From Diogma glabrata (lineage: Eukaryota; Arthropoda; Insecta; Diptera; Cylindrotomidae): a stretch of 64,000 bases of DNA. The notes beneath the pieces are model-generated. The model did no database searches. It was not told where the DNA came from and saw only the letters and a list, made by a program, of their open reading frames with translations. This document shows, one piece after another, positions 45,761-58,075 of this stretch. The DNA lies in the NCBI GenBank assembly GCA_963693315.1, contig OY856186.1, forward strand, positions 87,376,647 through 87,440,646. The letters are read 5' to 3'. Both the position numbers and the translations under genes were made by a program. How positions within the stretch are numbered: the first letter of the stretch is position 1; each line of letters opens with the position of its first letter.

Positions 45761-47796
45761 ATAATAGAACCAACTTTACTGCTTTGATGTTTTTTTAAAC
45801 CTTATTGACACCCAGTTGGCTTTTGCACCCAAGTTGGGTAGAGAACATCGTTTTGCTCTATAATATTTGTCTGCAGTTCAGTGAATGTAAGTAATAAGCG
45901 AATGAATGAATGAATGTAATAAGCAGCGAATGAATGTAATAAGCTGTCACCTAGATCAACTATTACAGACTTCTGGATCCTTGGGGAGTTCTTGTTGGCT
46001 TTTTTATCCGATGGTCTTACAACTTTTTTCTATTTAAATAATGCAGGGAAACGATCAAATTTTGGACTAGAGATGGACCTATTGGACTGGAGATGTTGAT
46101 ATGGTAGCATCGACCCGACATCCAGGCGACTAAATCAAGGTCCTCGTTTCGACTGGACATGTCAACAGGTTTACGGCATATAATAGCGCACAAAAGTACC
46201 GAAGTCCGGATGACCAATAGCCCAGGTACCCAGGGCTTACCAGACCAGCATTACAACGCCTTCCGGGACACCATGAGGGAAGTGGTAGGTGTGTCAGTAA
46301 GTCGTATGGGTTTGAGGGGTGTATAAAAGTTAGCATACCAAAAGAGATAGTTCTGATGGTCACAAGTTAAAGTAGCAAAAATCTCCTATACGAAGTACTA
46401 CAGAACTCTTAACAGTCGTAAATACCAATCGACATATGGCATCAGTTAGCGACTAAAATATGCGTTCAAAATCGTTCCTTCTAGCTTCAGAGATGTCCCA
46501 AAACAAATTAATATGAACATTGCTATCACACTCCTGAATTTTAAATACTTAACGAAGTAAAAGCCAATTATTGGATCTGGCAGTAGAACAAAAGTTCGAG
46601 GAAATCAAATCTTAATTCAGAGGCGGCTCTCATAAAAACGGTGAACTTTCGGTAAAGTTGATAGCCAATATCGTATCGGTGATAGTCATCGAGGAGATGG
46701 GACTAAAAACGCTCAAAGAAAACGAAGAGTTGTCTCGACGTCATATGCTCGTAGCTTACTCCTCGGTTGCGTCTAGCTAGACACGAGAATAAATTTCTAA
46801 GGTGACTACGTTTTCAAGAAGGTAAAAAAGATACCCAGCTCCGCATGCTTTTAAAAATACAATCAGATACAAACTCATGGATTTTACTCTGGCTAACACC
46901 AAGACGCAGAAATTTATCAAAAAGATTGTGGTGGTGACTTAATTTAAAAACTCTTTCAAATTACAACACACTTTCTCCCAAATTTTATATTAAATAGTAA
47001 ATTAAATAACGTATTCATTCATATAAATTGTCTTTAAAGTTAACCTTGCTTATGACCATTAAGGCATATGCACTTTCAAATATTTAAAAAAATATTAAAT
47101 GCGATATGACATCACTCATACAAATATCTGTTACTTTATTTTCACTAAACTTGAAGCCGTATTCAGTTTTAAATTTTAAATACAAAAAAAAGAAAATTTA
47201 CCTTAAAATTAACTTATGTTTCTAATGTATGTAATAATCCAATAATTATCCTTATAATATCCTTTAAATTGTGTTTCAAAATCCAAATGATATTCAATCA
47301 CAAAAACACAAAAAAAATAACACAACAAAGTAAAGAGACTTATTTCTTTTGATAAACTATTTTATTTAAATGTCAATTTTTTTTCGTCTCATTTTTTGTT
47401 AATATTGAACCAATTTCACTAAAAGAACACTGCAACATATGCTTATCACTTTCACCATAAAATATTATGCAAATTTAAGATAATTATATTAGAAATATGA
47501 AATTAAAAATATGACAGACACGATATGAAATATAATTTGTTTTTTGTTGACGTCTGCACAACTCGCGTTTTCACTCGGTTCTAATTGGATTTAAATTTTG
47601 ATTCAAAATATTTATTAAAAAAAAACAAAAATAAAGAAAATTTGAGAGAGGATTTACGTTCTCAAACAAAAAATGATGATGACATCATTTTTTTCCATGG
47701 CTTTTTATTATTTTATTGAACTGGATTTGACAACTATTTTGAAGGGGAGTTGATTAAAGCAAACATCTGTAAAATTAATAATCATCATATATATAT
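45761..47796. other. Unassigned stretch upstream of the long hairpin
   Basis: 45890-45945 has a short GAATGAATGTAATAAGC repeat. Minus frames at 46017-46363 show no family. 46900-47790 is A/T-rich and non-coding, with a small palindrome AAAAATGATG..CATCATTTTT at 47670. Confidence 0.45.
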
Positions 47797-49072
47797 AACG
47801 GAAAAAACACTTTAAAAAGTAAAAAATTGCACGACCATAATATTATGCACAAAACTTATAAGCAGCTTGCTTGGTAATTAAAAATTAATTAAATCAAAAC
47901 AAATCTTTTGATCCAAATAGTCAAAAACATTATAACATATATTGAATTTGAAACATTTGTTTTAATAAACAAAACCTAAATAATACATTTTTAATAAAAA
48001 ATAAACTAAGTATGTATTGAAAAATAATTAATATAAGAAACAATATCAATGCAAAAAAATCATATATGAATATACGTTAAAAAATTATATTTAACTATTC
48101 ATTTTATTTTTTCACAAATAACTGAAATCAATTGGTTCACGACCGAATTTATTAATCTCAATTATTACTTTAGCCTATAAGCTGTTTTATGAATATATGT
48201 TTATGAATTAAATTAATAATAAAACAAAACTGTAGATAGAAAAAATGATTTTCTCTTCAAGTCTAATTGTTTAACCCATAATTAATTCAAATTTAACTGG
48301 GACCTATATTTGTTACGCTAATGTCTACTTCTAAATTGTATGAATTTTTGTTATATCTGGTCGTCGCGGGTATGCTTTTATCTCTCAACTATGAAGAATT
48401 AGAGAAATTAGACAGAATAAATATGATGCTAAAAGCCGTCAACACTAACAGTTTCTAAAACAATTTTCTCAAACATAGTTCAGAGAGAAAAAATCATGCC
48501 CGCGACGACCAGATATAACAAAAATTCATACAATTTAGAAGTAGACATTAGCGTAACAAATATAGGTCCCAGTTAAATTTGAATTAATTATGGGTTAAAC
48601 AATTAGATTTGAAGAGAAAATCATTTTTTCTATCTACAGTTTTGTTTTATTATTAATTTAATTCATAAACATATATTCATAAAACAGCTTATAGGCTAAA
48701 GTAATAATTGAGATTAATAAATTCGGTCGTGAACCAATTGATTTCAGTTATTTGTGAAAAAATAAAATGAATAGTTAAATATAATTTTTTAACGTATATT
48801 CATATATGATTTTTTTGCATTGATATTGTTTCTTATATTAATTATTTTTCAATACATACTTAGTTTATTTTTTATTAAAAATGTATTATTTAGGTTTTGT
48901 TTATTAAAACAAATGTTTCAAATTCAATATATGTTATAATGTTTTTGACTATTTGGATCAAAAGATTTGTTTTGATTTAATTAATTTTTAATTACCAAGC
49001 AAGCTGCTTATAAGTTTTGTGCATAATATTATGGTCGTGCAATTTTTTACTTTTTAAAGTGTTTTTTCCGTT
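47797..49072. repeat. Long near-perfect inverted repeat (about 600-bp arms)
   Basis: The sequence from AACGGAAAAAACAC (47797) reads back on the other strand from GTGTTTTTTCCGTT (49072). The arms match base for base wherever I compared them over about 590 bases, apart from at least one substitution (TCAAGTCTAATTG against CAATTAGATTTGA). Toward the centre (48373-48500) pairing weakens (GGGTATGC against GCATGATT-type ends) around a spacer of roughly 80-100 bases. There is no ORF. A transcript would fold into a very long double-stranded hairpin, the type of precursor that yields endogenous siRNAs in flies. Alternatives are a foldback transposon or an assembly inversion artefact. Confidence 0.92.
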
Positions 49073-51760
49073 TTATTTCACTAGTTTTTTCATGATAATT
49101 CACTCAATATTTTAGGCATCTCGTTATTTTGGCTCGGGTAGGATCGAAATATTGAATTTAAACAAACAGAAATCTTTTCGGACCCGAGTTCTTTTTCACT
49201 TTTCTCCACTAGGATAAAAAACAAAAAAATGGTGTATGTTAGTCAGCATTCGATTTAGAAAACTCTTACTCCAATCAAATTGTGTGATTGTTAAGATGCA
49301 CAGTTGCGATGAACGGAGCAATATAAATTGAGGCGATCGACCGAACGATCGAAATGGTGAATGCGCCTTTAATTAAATATTGCAGCTCACCATCTTGATT
49401 TCCATGTACTCTACTTGTGGTTTTGGCATGTCACAAGCCACATGCCACAAAGTATTTTCTTTTTTGTTTTTATGATTAATTTAATTGTTTTATTTATCTA
49501 TCTGCAATGAATTAAATATATGAAATAAAATTTAAAAAAAAACAACGCCATGTTCGAACAAATGTTTTATTTATTAAATGGATGGTGGTGCTCCATATAT
49601 GTATAGTATAATTCAGTGATTTGCCTGCTGGAAAATTTATTTCATAACTCATGAATCTAATCAACTTTTTATAAAAACGATATGTCATTTAGCGTAGAAG
49701 AAAAGAGTGAAATTCCAATAAAAAGGCAAATAAAAGCTGAATGCGTTAGAAATGCTGGAAATGGAACATTACAAATAGTTGATTAGTTGAAGGAGGTTTT
49801 AACCGTTTTATCAACACATGCGCTATGGTTGCAGCACATAGCTGCTGTAGAGTCTCCAAAATATCATTCTTTGAATCCTGAATTTGGAATTGTTGGCTTA
49901 TCAACGATAATGTCATTTCATCAAGGTCGTCCTGTCATTAAATTTAATTACACCGCATTGACGCAACTCAATTGGATTCAACATCACAGTATCAACTAAA
50001 CTATGGGAATCAATCATCCATAGAACCACTTAGATTTGGGGACATGTGTCATAAAGCACTGGGTTTACTTCCCTTGGAATCTAAAAATTCAGTTTTTACG
50101 TTTTGATACTTAAAACATTTGATTTCATTCTATAAGTATTTTAATATTTCTGGAAAATTATAAGAGGCGTCGTTTGATAGATAAATAAAATAAACAATAA
50201 TTTTTCAGAGCTCCATGATATCGAAAAACTTTATATGTTGATCTTTTTGTGCCTTTATGGTTCAATGATACATACAATTTGATAAAACTGAAATTGATAA
50301 TACCCTTTGGATTTTCAATTAAGATATGTATATAGTTTTAATTTTATTGAATAAATTATAAAAATATCAAATGAAAAGTAAATTAAATATTTTTGATTAC
50401 ACTAAACCAATATAATATGTTATAATGTTGTTATCTTGATAACAACATTATGGTTTCTGATCCCTACCGCTTCGTATTTGTTATAAAAATTGACTTGCTG
50501 AGATGTAAGGGAAAGTAAAAACAAAGTAAAGTTGAAATTTTTATTGGTTAATATTTATTGGCTCTTGCTATTAACATTGTGCATTTTTGATTTTTTTAAG
50601 AATATACGTAGATGAACTAAGAAAATTTAAACGATTTATTTGTACGAACATATATTTTCCATATCAGCTCCACTGATTTTCGCTTGACTTATAGTATAGT
50701 ATATAGACTTATAGTAGTCATTCACCTACAACATATTTTATCTAAACTAACAGTTTGAAAGGGTTCTACAGAAAGCTATTTAAAATTAGATAAAGCTTTA
50801 AAAATAAACCTTACAAATGTATGATTGTTTTACTCAGTTTTTATTATATTTCAAAATGTATTGATTGTTACACTCTTTTTATGACTATGTTGTGTTACAT
50901 TACAATCCGTACAGATTTAATTATCTCATAACACTTCTGCAGTTTCAATACCATAATGCCTCAAACAACAATCATGGATGAAATGACATGAAAAGTATCA
51001 AGCGTTTTTTATTAAATCAAGTGTCAAATGTCTATGATATTTTCATTCAAACCATAAATCTAAATATATATATTTACAAATTACAAATACATATCCTTTA
51101 TTTGTAAATTTAAAAAACTTCATTCATTAATTTTTTCTTATACCTCAAACAACTAACAACAACAACAACAAACTACATTAAATTCATAAATGTTTCCATT
51201 CACATTTCATACAAGTATTATACAAGTACAGTACATACAGTATTATACATACAAGTATTTAATATAATTTTTCTATTTATTACTAACACACTCATATCCC
51301 AAATGTGATGCGATGCGATAGATAAAACAAAAATAAGTATGTACTCACAAGTCATCAGAGAGTCCTTTTTTTGTATTGGAAAAATATAATAAATAATTCT
51401 TTATAGTCCGTCTCTGAATTTTTTTTTCTGTTTGTTCAATTTATCCCGTTACGGTCTGTTTTGTTTAAAATTGAAAATTTTAACCAATTTTGGGAATTTT
51501 AATCTGGAAAACTATTATCTTGGGAACGGCGTAACTTACAAACCTGGGGTAAATTTTAATGGAAAGATTTTGCCAAAACTAGGCTCCATCTCTAAAATCA
51601 ATACATAGTAATGGTTCTACGATTTTTAAATGACGATTGAATCTCAAGGTTATGAATCTTAATGTATAGTAATAGACGAAGTTATTTTCACTGGTCGTGC
51701 TCAATAACTATCGCTATTGCACAATATGTAAAATTATCATATTATTATTATTAAAGAGCG
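49073..51760. other. AT-rich stretch, no gene recognised
   Basis: The frame 49787-49999 matches no family I know. 51150-51170 has (CAA)n, and 51215-51260 has ACAAGTATTATACA-type short repeats. Confidence 0.45.
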
Positions 51761-53280
51761 TCCCACTAGAATACCAGGGGATATTACTTCTACTTAGGCG
51801 CCAAGATTCTTTTTATTTGATATAATCAATCACTCACTGAAGCGAATAAAACCATAATGAGTTGTATATCAGCCCCGGGGTCCAAGATATAGGCCTTTGA
51901 AAAAAGCAAAATCCATACAAAATTACACTGTTTTGACAAGAATTTTTTTTGTTTTTTTAATTTTTGCTTTAGCACATAGGAATGCTTATAAGATAAACGA
52001 TCAAAACTGTCCCTTTTACTAAATTTTCTTAATTTACGATAGAAAATTAAAAAAAATCCACTTGCGCCTAAGTTCTAGTAATCTTACCTCAAATGGTCAT
52101 AACGTAAGCCCCTAAGGTAAACTGACCAGACGTCCCACGCTGCGTGGAAATGTCCCACATTTCATTACGTTGTCCCACGGAGAAATCTGTCCCACGAAGC
52201 GTCCCACGAAACAAACATTTCCACCACATTTGCCCGCATTATTGAAATAATCAAAAAAACATTATATCTACGTCAAGTTTTCACAATATCTCAGTCAAAG
52301 CTATGGTTTCATAGTTTTTTCTTGCAGTTTGTATAATGTTTTTCAACGTTATTAACGTTAATTTAACTATTGAGAGAACAAACCAGTGCAATATTTTTTT
52401 AACTGAAATAGTGTTTTAACTATAATTTTCATAGAAATACTTAACTCAGTCTTTTTCACTTCAATAATTTGCATTTTAAAGAAAGAAATATCTTCCCTGA
52501 GTATGTACGAGAGATCGAAAGTATATTAGGAAAAATAAAATACAAAATATTTTACTTAAAAAGACTCATTTCTCTTTATAAATTCATAAACATTTAAATT
52601 TTTATAACATAAAAACAACTAACAATTTTATTTTATTCGAGCACTCATTCAACCCTTTAAAATAATATTCATAAATTAAAATGTTTATAATTTGTATATC
52701 GTTCTTACTCGTAAGAGCAAAATTTTTGTTTTTTCGATTTCACTGCTTTGGAGAAAAATAGTACCTTTTCGTCATCCTTTATATTCATTTTTCTAACAAT
52801 ACATGCACAATTGAACAAATCATTCACAAGAACTATGTATTTTTTAAGTTTGAAAGCATTAAATTTGAAGCAAAAATAAAAGGTTTGAGTATTTGAAAGA
52901 AAAGAAATATTTATTTCAATTTAGGAGCAAGAATGATATTTTATTATTTTCACTCCTGCAGTATTTGGGAACAGAGTAAAGGAGTGATATAAGGAGCGTT
53001 CCAAACTCTGTTTAAAACACACTTTAACTAGGTAGCTCAAAAGTAAAATGATAATTTTCTAATTGTTATAATTTTTTTCTCAATAAAAAACAAACAAAGT
53101 AAGCAGCATATAAACATAATAAATAATAAAGATTTGTAAAAGACAGAACAAGAGGTAGTAATACAGAATACAGAAAGGATATTAATTATTTAGTAAAATT
53201 AAAATAAATTGTTTCAGTTGTTTTGCAGTCTTTACTTGTGTAACAAAAGTTTTGTGCTACTATAAAATTAGAAATTAGAA

Positions 53281-54240
53281 ATGGGAAAAACTGAAAGAAA
53301 TATAACTCTTTCAGAAGCCGTTTTCTCCTTCCGATTTACCACAACCAAAGCTTTCGATCGATGGATTGCACAATGTATACTAATTCAATCGTTATTCGAT
53401 GACAAATATATATATATGTGCCACAAGAAAATCAGAAGCCATAATTAAAAAATGTTCAATGGATCATGTTCTGGACCAACTAAAACTAGATTTGTCTATT
53501 GCAAATTTTGCCACAGTTTATGCTGATGCATCAAATCATAAGGAAATAGAAATATTTTCGATTCTATTTCGATATTTTAGATAGCATGGTTAGATTGTTG
53601 GAATTTTCTTCTTTACCTGAGCATTCGAACAAACATCAGAATACATTCTTGAAAAATTTGAAAAAATTTAATATTGACAAAAAGTTGTAGTTTGCGCTGA
53701 TAACACTTGGTATTCGTGTTTTAGTGGTGTGTCACATCAAGGTGCGAAAAATGCTTTAAGCATTTAAACTCGAATTTGAACCAGAATGTATTGGGTATTG
53801 GATTCGCAGTCCATATTTTAAATTATGCAATGTTGTTGTTGTAGCGACGAAATGTGGTGCTATTCTACCGGCTGCAAGTCCAGATTCAGGAACTCTGCTA
53901 CTGCCCTTGGCGGTAGCACAGATCTTCCTTCGCCAGGTTGGTTGGTTTCTCTGGACTATTGAAAAGGTTAAATAATGCAATAAAAACTGCTGCTGATTTA
54001 ATACTAATTGATGCAAATGGCAGGAAATGTACGGGAGAGACGTTGAAGGACTTCTACGACAAAAGTAATGTCGAATATAACAAACAAGCAAATATCACAT
54101 GCAATGGAACTCGCTGGCTGGCATTAAATGCCAGCATGGAAAGAATTTTGAATGCACAAACACCTTAATGGATATTTTCTAACGGTTGAGAAATGTCCAA
54201 TTAAAATAAAAGAATTTTTTGAAGAATTAAATAGTAAACA
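53281..54240 (+). pseudogene. Broken hAT transposase
   Basis: Fragments in more than one frame give the hAT catalytic-domain text: KSEAIIKKC and YADASNHKEIEIF (about 53420-53560), where the D of ADASN is the expected first catalytic Asp, then GVSHQGAKNALS (about 53730) and, after the SINE, KTAADL and TRWLALNASMERIL (about 54105-54150). Stops follow and the C-terminal dimerisation part is missing or unrecognisable. Similar proteins are the ZMYM/KRBA2-like hAT transposases. A non-autonomous relic. Confidence 0.75.
53832..53970 (-). mobile_element. SINE-like insertion, about 139 bp, CAA tail
   Basis: It interrupts the transposase gene. The flanks AATTATGCAAT and AATAATGCAAT (53821-53831, 53971-53981) are an 11-bp duplication with one mismatch. 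In minus orientation the 3' end is (CAA)n, as in several dipteran SINEs. GAGTTCCTGAATC in the body resembles a Pol III B box. Confidence 0.7.
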
Positions 54241-54670
54241 AAAAGGAAAGGAAAGCATTAAATAGTAATTAAATAGTAAATTTATGCACAATCTAGCTAG
54301 CTCGTTTTGACCGTCCCACGTTCTCGCAATAGAATTTCTAATTAGTTAGTATTTCGAAGAATTTTTCCATTTCGTCCCACATTTTAGTGATTTGGCTTTG
54401 GTCAGTTTACCCTAAGGTTATAATTATATTTTTTAAAGTTTTTCATGTTGATTCTTTGAAATTGTATATCAAAAATAATATTTAAATTGTAACATTTGGT
54501 AAAAAAAAAGTGTATTTTTATACGATATTTATTTTTTCAAAGGCCTATATCTTGGTCCCCGGGACTGATTTTCAAAAAAAAAATTTGTAATTTGCTTATA
54601 AAAGTACACTAAAAAAAAATTGGCTGGCGCCTAAGTAAAAGCAATCTTGCCGGAAACCAGATAATACTGA

Positions 54671-54829
54671 TCATAACACGAATTTTTTTTGACACATAAA
54701 CCCAACCCTGCTCAGACAAAAATTGACCAGCTCCTTGGGTCATCGGACCGTGGATTAATACCAGCAATAGTAATATGTGCATCGCCCACACCAATTAAAG
54801 CCTCGTCCAGTTTGGCACTATAAAAGTTT
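54671..54829 (-). other. Short coding-like fragment, unassigned
   Basis: A minus-strand run of about 35 codons (54720-54830) with GVGDAHITIAG has protein-like composition but no family I can name. Confidence 0.2.
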
Positions 54830-55395
54830 TTGAATTCAGAAAAGAAAAGAAATGAAAAAGTATTGATAAAAAAAAGAAAAAGAACTAAAAATGGAATGAA
54901 ACAAAAATGAAACAAAAATAACAAGAAAATGAAAAAGAAATAAAAAAGAAATGAAAAAGAAATGAAATAGGAATGAAAAAGAAATACTAGCAAAAGTAAT
55001 ACATATGTACATCGCCTCCATAAAAAAGTAATGTAAAAGTAATGAAAAGTAAAGAAAAAGAAATGGAAAAAACTGAAAAAGTGATAAAAAATTAATGAAA
55101 AAGTAATGAAACTTACATTACTTTTTCGTTCGTTTTTCATTACTTTTTTATCACTTTTTCGTTACATTTTCATTACTTTTTCATCCCTTTTTCGTTAGTT
55201 TTTCATTACTTTTTATTAATTTTTAGCTATTATAGCTTTTTCATTACTTTTTCATTACAGTTTCATTTCATTTTTATTACTTTTTCATTACTTTTCGTTA
55301 GTTTTTCATTGCTTTTTTATTACTTTTTCATTCCTTGTTCATTACTTTTACATTACTTTTTCATTACCTTTTCATTACTTTCTCTTTACTTCTCA
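54830..55395. repeat. Strand-mirrored AATGAAAAAGT minisatellite
   Basis: From 54830 to about 55110 the plus strand is built from GAAAAAGAAATGA-like purine words. From 55110 to 55395 it is built from the complement, CATTACTTTTT. The switch point is the hairpin AAAAAGTAATGAAACTTACATTACTTTTT region (55089-55129, with the two arms eleven bases each). The Phe-rich frames on the minus strand are artefacts. Confidence 0.85.
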
Positions 55396-55959
55396 TATAG
55401 GTAAAGATGCCCCTTCAACGTTCTATGAAACTTTTCAAAAATTCCGTTAGCCTTCCGTTTATAGAATGGATATTGCCACGACAAGCATTCTTTAGCCCAA
55501 AGATTCGCGGCGTTGTTAATGCTTGGCCAAAAGAAACTATTTGATACTAGTTTTCGAGTACTCCCTATCCCACGAAGGGTAAAATCATGCGAAAATGGAA
55601 AACGTATTTTCCCAAGGCAAGTGATACTAAAGGTCGCTTTTACCAGTTTTTACTTCGCAGTACAACTTAATGTTAGTAGCAGCTATATCTTTAAACATAT
55701 AATTTTAATATTAGTAACCTTTTTAGAGAGTACGACCCTTAATTCTTCATCGGTAAACTGGAGATTCAGTAATTAATCGATGGTGAAATCTCTTCTTTCA
55801 ATAGCTGTTGTTTCTTTGTTATCCATTCGAGATAACGTATCAGGCACGACGTTGACAACACCTTTGATATGTCTTATATCAGTACTAAGCTGCGCGATAT
55901 AATCTAATTGCAGACGACTTATTTCTGTCTTCGCGAATCAATTATAATTACGAGAGTTA

Positions 55960-56089
55960 AGGCCCACTATACACTTGAGCTAAGTTTGTTTTTTGTATAT
56001 AACGTAATCAAGTGTATAGACATCCATTTGATTACGTTATATACAAAAAACATAGTTCGCATAGCTTAGCTCAAGTGTATAGCGGGCCT
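55960..56089. mobile_element. Palindromic MITE, 130 bp, TA duplication
   Basis: The ends AGGCCCACTATACACTTGAG and CTCAAGTGTATAGCGGGCCT are inverted. An inner pair TTTTTTGTATATAACGTAATC and GATTACGTTATATACAAAAAA makes the whole unit a hairpin. TA flanks both sides. It splits the gypsy RNase H text. Confidence 0.88.
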
Positions 56090-56182
56090 TATGATCAGTA
56101 TAGATGGTGAACATTCACCGTCAACACAGTACCTTAAATATTTAATGACTAAGAAAATCGCAAGTAATTCGCGATCAAATGC

Positions 56183-57150
56183 AGTATACTTTTTTTTAAT
56201 AAAATGTGTTGTGTATTAGGAATTACAATATGTGTCACAACTAACAGCAACAAATAAAAACCATTTAAGACCAAGGTCCCTCAACAACATGCGTTCTAAG
56301 GTGTTGATTGACGCAAATCTGTTTTTTTTATATAGAAGCGATAACTAAACAATAAATCCTATCACATATAAAATATGACATAGGCTGCTTTCCAAACGAC
56401 GAATTATTTGATACTTATATAACTTATTTGCCGCCATATTAAAAATGTCAAACAAATCATTCAAGACAATAATTTGTCTATAATTATGTCAGTTTAAATC
56501 TGATTTATAAAAACGTTTGATCAAATTAGAGACAGATATTAAATTAACTAAATTAAATAAAAAGTATATTTGACATATCAGCTTAGATTTTTATGCAAAA
56601 AGAGATACAAAATAAGTCACCTCGCCAGAATAATTATTCGAATAAGTTTAGAATAAGTTACGTTCCACATATAAGTCATCGTTTGGAAAGCACCCATAGG
56701 CCAATATTTAATGATAGGATAGAAAAAATAAAAATAAAATAAAAGGTAAACCGTAAATTTGTATTAACGATTTGCAGGAACAAAACTAAAATGTGGTTGC
56801 TAATAATCCAGCTAGGGCATATTCCTTGATCATGCGACGCATTTCCTTTCTTAATAATTAAAGTCAATACATAGAGTTATATGATTCTTCGAGTAAATAA
56901 TGACGAGGCATCATCAAGTAATACTCCATAGCTAAGATTGATTGATTGATCGTTGACTGAATAGAGTTCATCCGCAAGCAACCCTAAGATATCACCTTGG
57001 CTAGTGATATCTCACTACTATTGCCAGTGGTGTGTGATATCTCACGTTAGTTCGTATGTCAATAACAGGGACTGGAGTACGCGGGGTTGTCACACCCGTA
57101 GATCAAAAATAAAAAAATGTGCCAATAAGAAAAATCGCCTCCATGCGGCG
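56183..57150 (-). mobile_element. Repeat A, copy 4 (contains a MITE)
   Basis: It matches copy 1 from the T run with AATAAAATGTG to CCTCCATGCG, sharing CTAAGATATCACCTTGGCTA and GGACTGGAGTACGCGGGGTT. It is about 630 bp once the MITE at 56383-56695 is removed. No target duplication is seen, and some gypsy codons are lost at the site. Confidence 0.75.
56383..56695. mobile_element. MITE in repeat A, about 313 bp
   Basis: Ends GGCTGCTTTCCAAACGA and TCGTTTGGAAAGCACCC are inverted, with ATA on both sides, a 3-bp duplication like PIF/Harbinger. Copy 1 of repeat A shows the unfilled site at about 22407-22417 (GACATAAGGCC). Confidence 0.8.
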
Positions 57151-57583
57151 AAATTTAACTTCTTTTTTGGAAAGTTTCTTAGAAAAGAAACATGCATGGT
57201 GCCCAATTTCCTTTCCAAAGAATATTCCTTTGTTTTCGTTTCTTTGGTAAAGATCTTTATGAAAAGATCATCTATTACGGATAAGTATTTTGCAAGGTGA
57301 GGAGCGAATCGATGATAATAATTAACCATACAAAAAAACCTTTGTGTCTGCCGAATGCTGGTTTGGGTGTTGGAAACTGTTCTATTACTTGAACTTTATC
57401 TCTTGATGGTAGAATACTGGCCGCAGACACTTCGTAACTTAAAAACCCAAGCTTCGACATACCAAATTTACTTTTTTAAACCTAGTTGTTAATCCAAATT
57501 CTGCGAAACGTTTGAATAACAATTGCAGATGGTTCTTATGTTCGTTTGGAGTCTTAATAAAGATAAACAAATCGTCAATATAT

Positions 57584-58075
57584 ACTAAGTTTACACCAGT
57601 ATCTAATTTGCTACGTATCAAATTTGCTAGCTATTTTCACCATCATACTTTTTTAATTTGATACGATGATGTAAACTCTTATTAATTTGGTATGACATAT
57701 TAATTTTTCCCGCGTCTTTTTCATTGTTAGGTTTTAGGTTAGAAAAAAAGAATTTCTAAATAAATTTTTATAAAAATTGTAATCATTTATTATATTCTTG
57801 CTAAAATTCTTTAATTTTAATTTTAGCAAAAAAAATCACATGAAACATAAATATATATTTATAAAATAAGTTGATTTATTTTTATTTTAAATGTCATACC
57901 AAATTTTAGTGTTCACACCGTAAAAATAATACCTATTTGCTACGTACCTAATTTGATACGTAGCAAATCATCCTACCAAATATTTGGTACGTACTTTTTT
58001 GATAACTGTTTACATCAACCATAGTCGACCTAATAAGTATAGTATGTACCTATTAGATACTGGTGTAAACTTAGT
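57584..58075. mobile_element. MITE in the gypsy RT, about 492 bp
   Basis: Ends ACTAAGTTTACACCAGTATC and GATACTGGTGTAAACTTAGT are inverted, and inner blocks GATACGTAGCAAAT/ATTTGCTACGTATC also pair. It splits the RT text directly before its YIDD motif. The flanks are AT-rich, so the duplication (TA or ATA) cannot be fixed. Confidence 0.85.

Larger units (their letters stand above)
52118..54409 (+). mobile_element. hAT transposon with 8-bp target duplication
   Basis: The element starts TAAACTGACCA and ends TGGTCAGTTTA, and is flanked by CCCTAAGG at 52110-52117 and at 54410-54417, the 8-bp duplication expected for hAT. The subterminal DNA is rich in GTCCCAC words on both ends. It carries a broken transposase on the plus strand and a SINE inside that gene. 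Confidence 0.88.
51765..54670. mobile_element. Foldback/MITE-like element E, split by a hAT
   Basis: The left side ACTTAGGCGCCA (about 51794) and CCAAGATATAGGCCTTTGAAAAAA (about 51880) recur inverted on the right as TTTTTTCAAAGGCCTATATCTTGG (about 54533) and TGGCGCCTAAGT (about 54625). Without the inserted hAT it would be about 610 bp. Exact ends are not resolved. Confidence 0.7.

Noticed and set aside
54712..55140. 142-codon minus-strand frame rich in Phe, Leu and Ser, resembling a membrane protein
   Set aside because: Mostly a translation of the GAAAAAGAAATGA minisatellite; only the last ~35 codons look protein-like.
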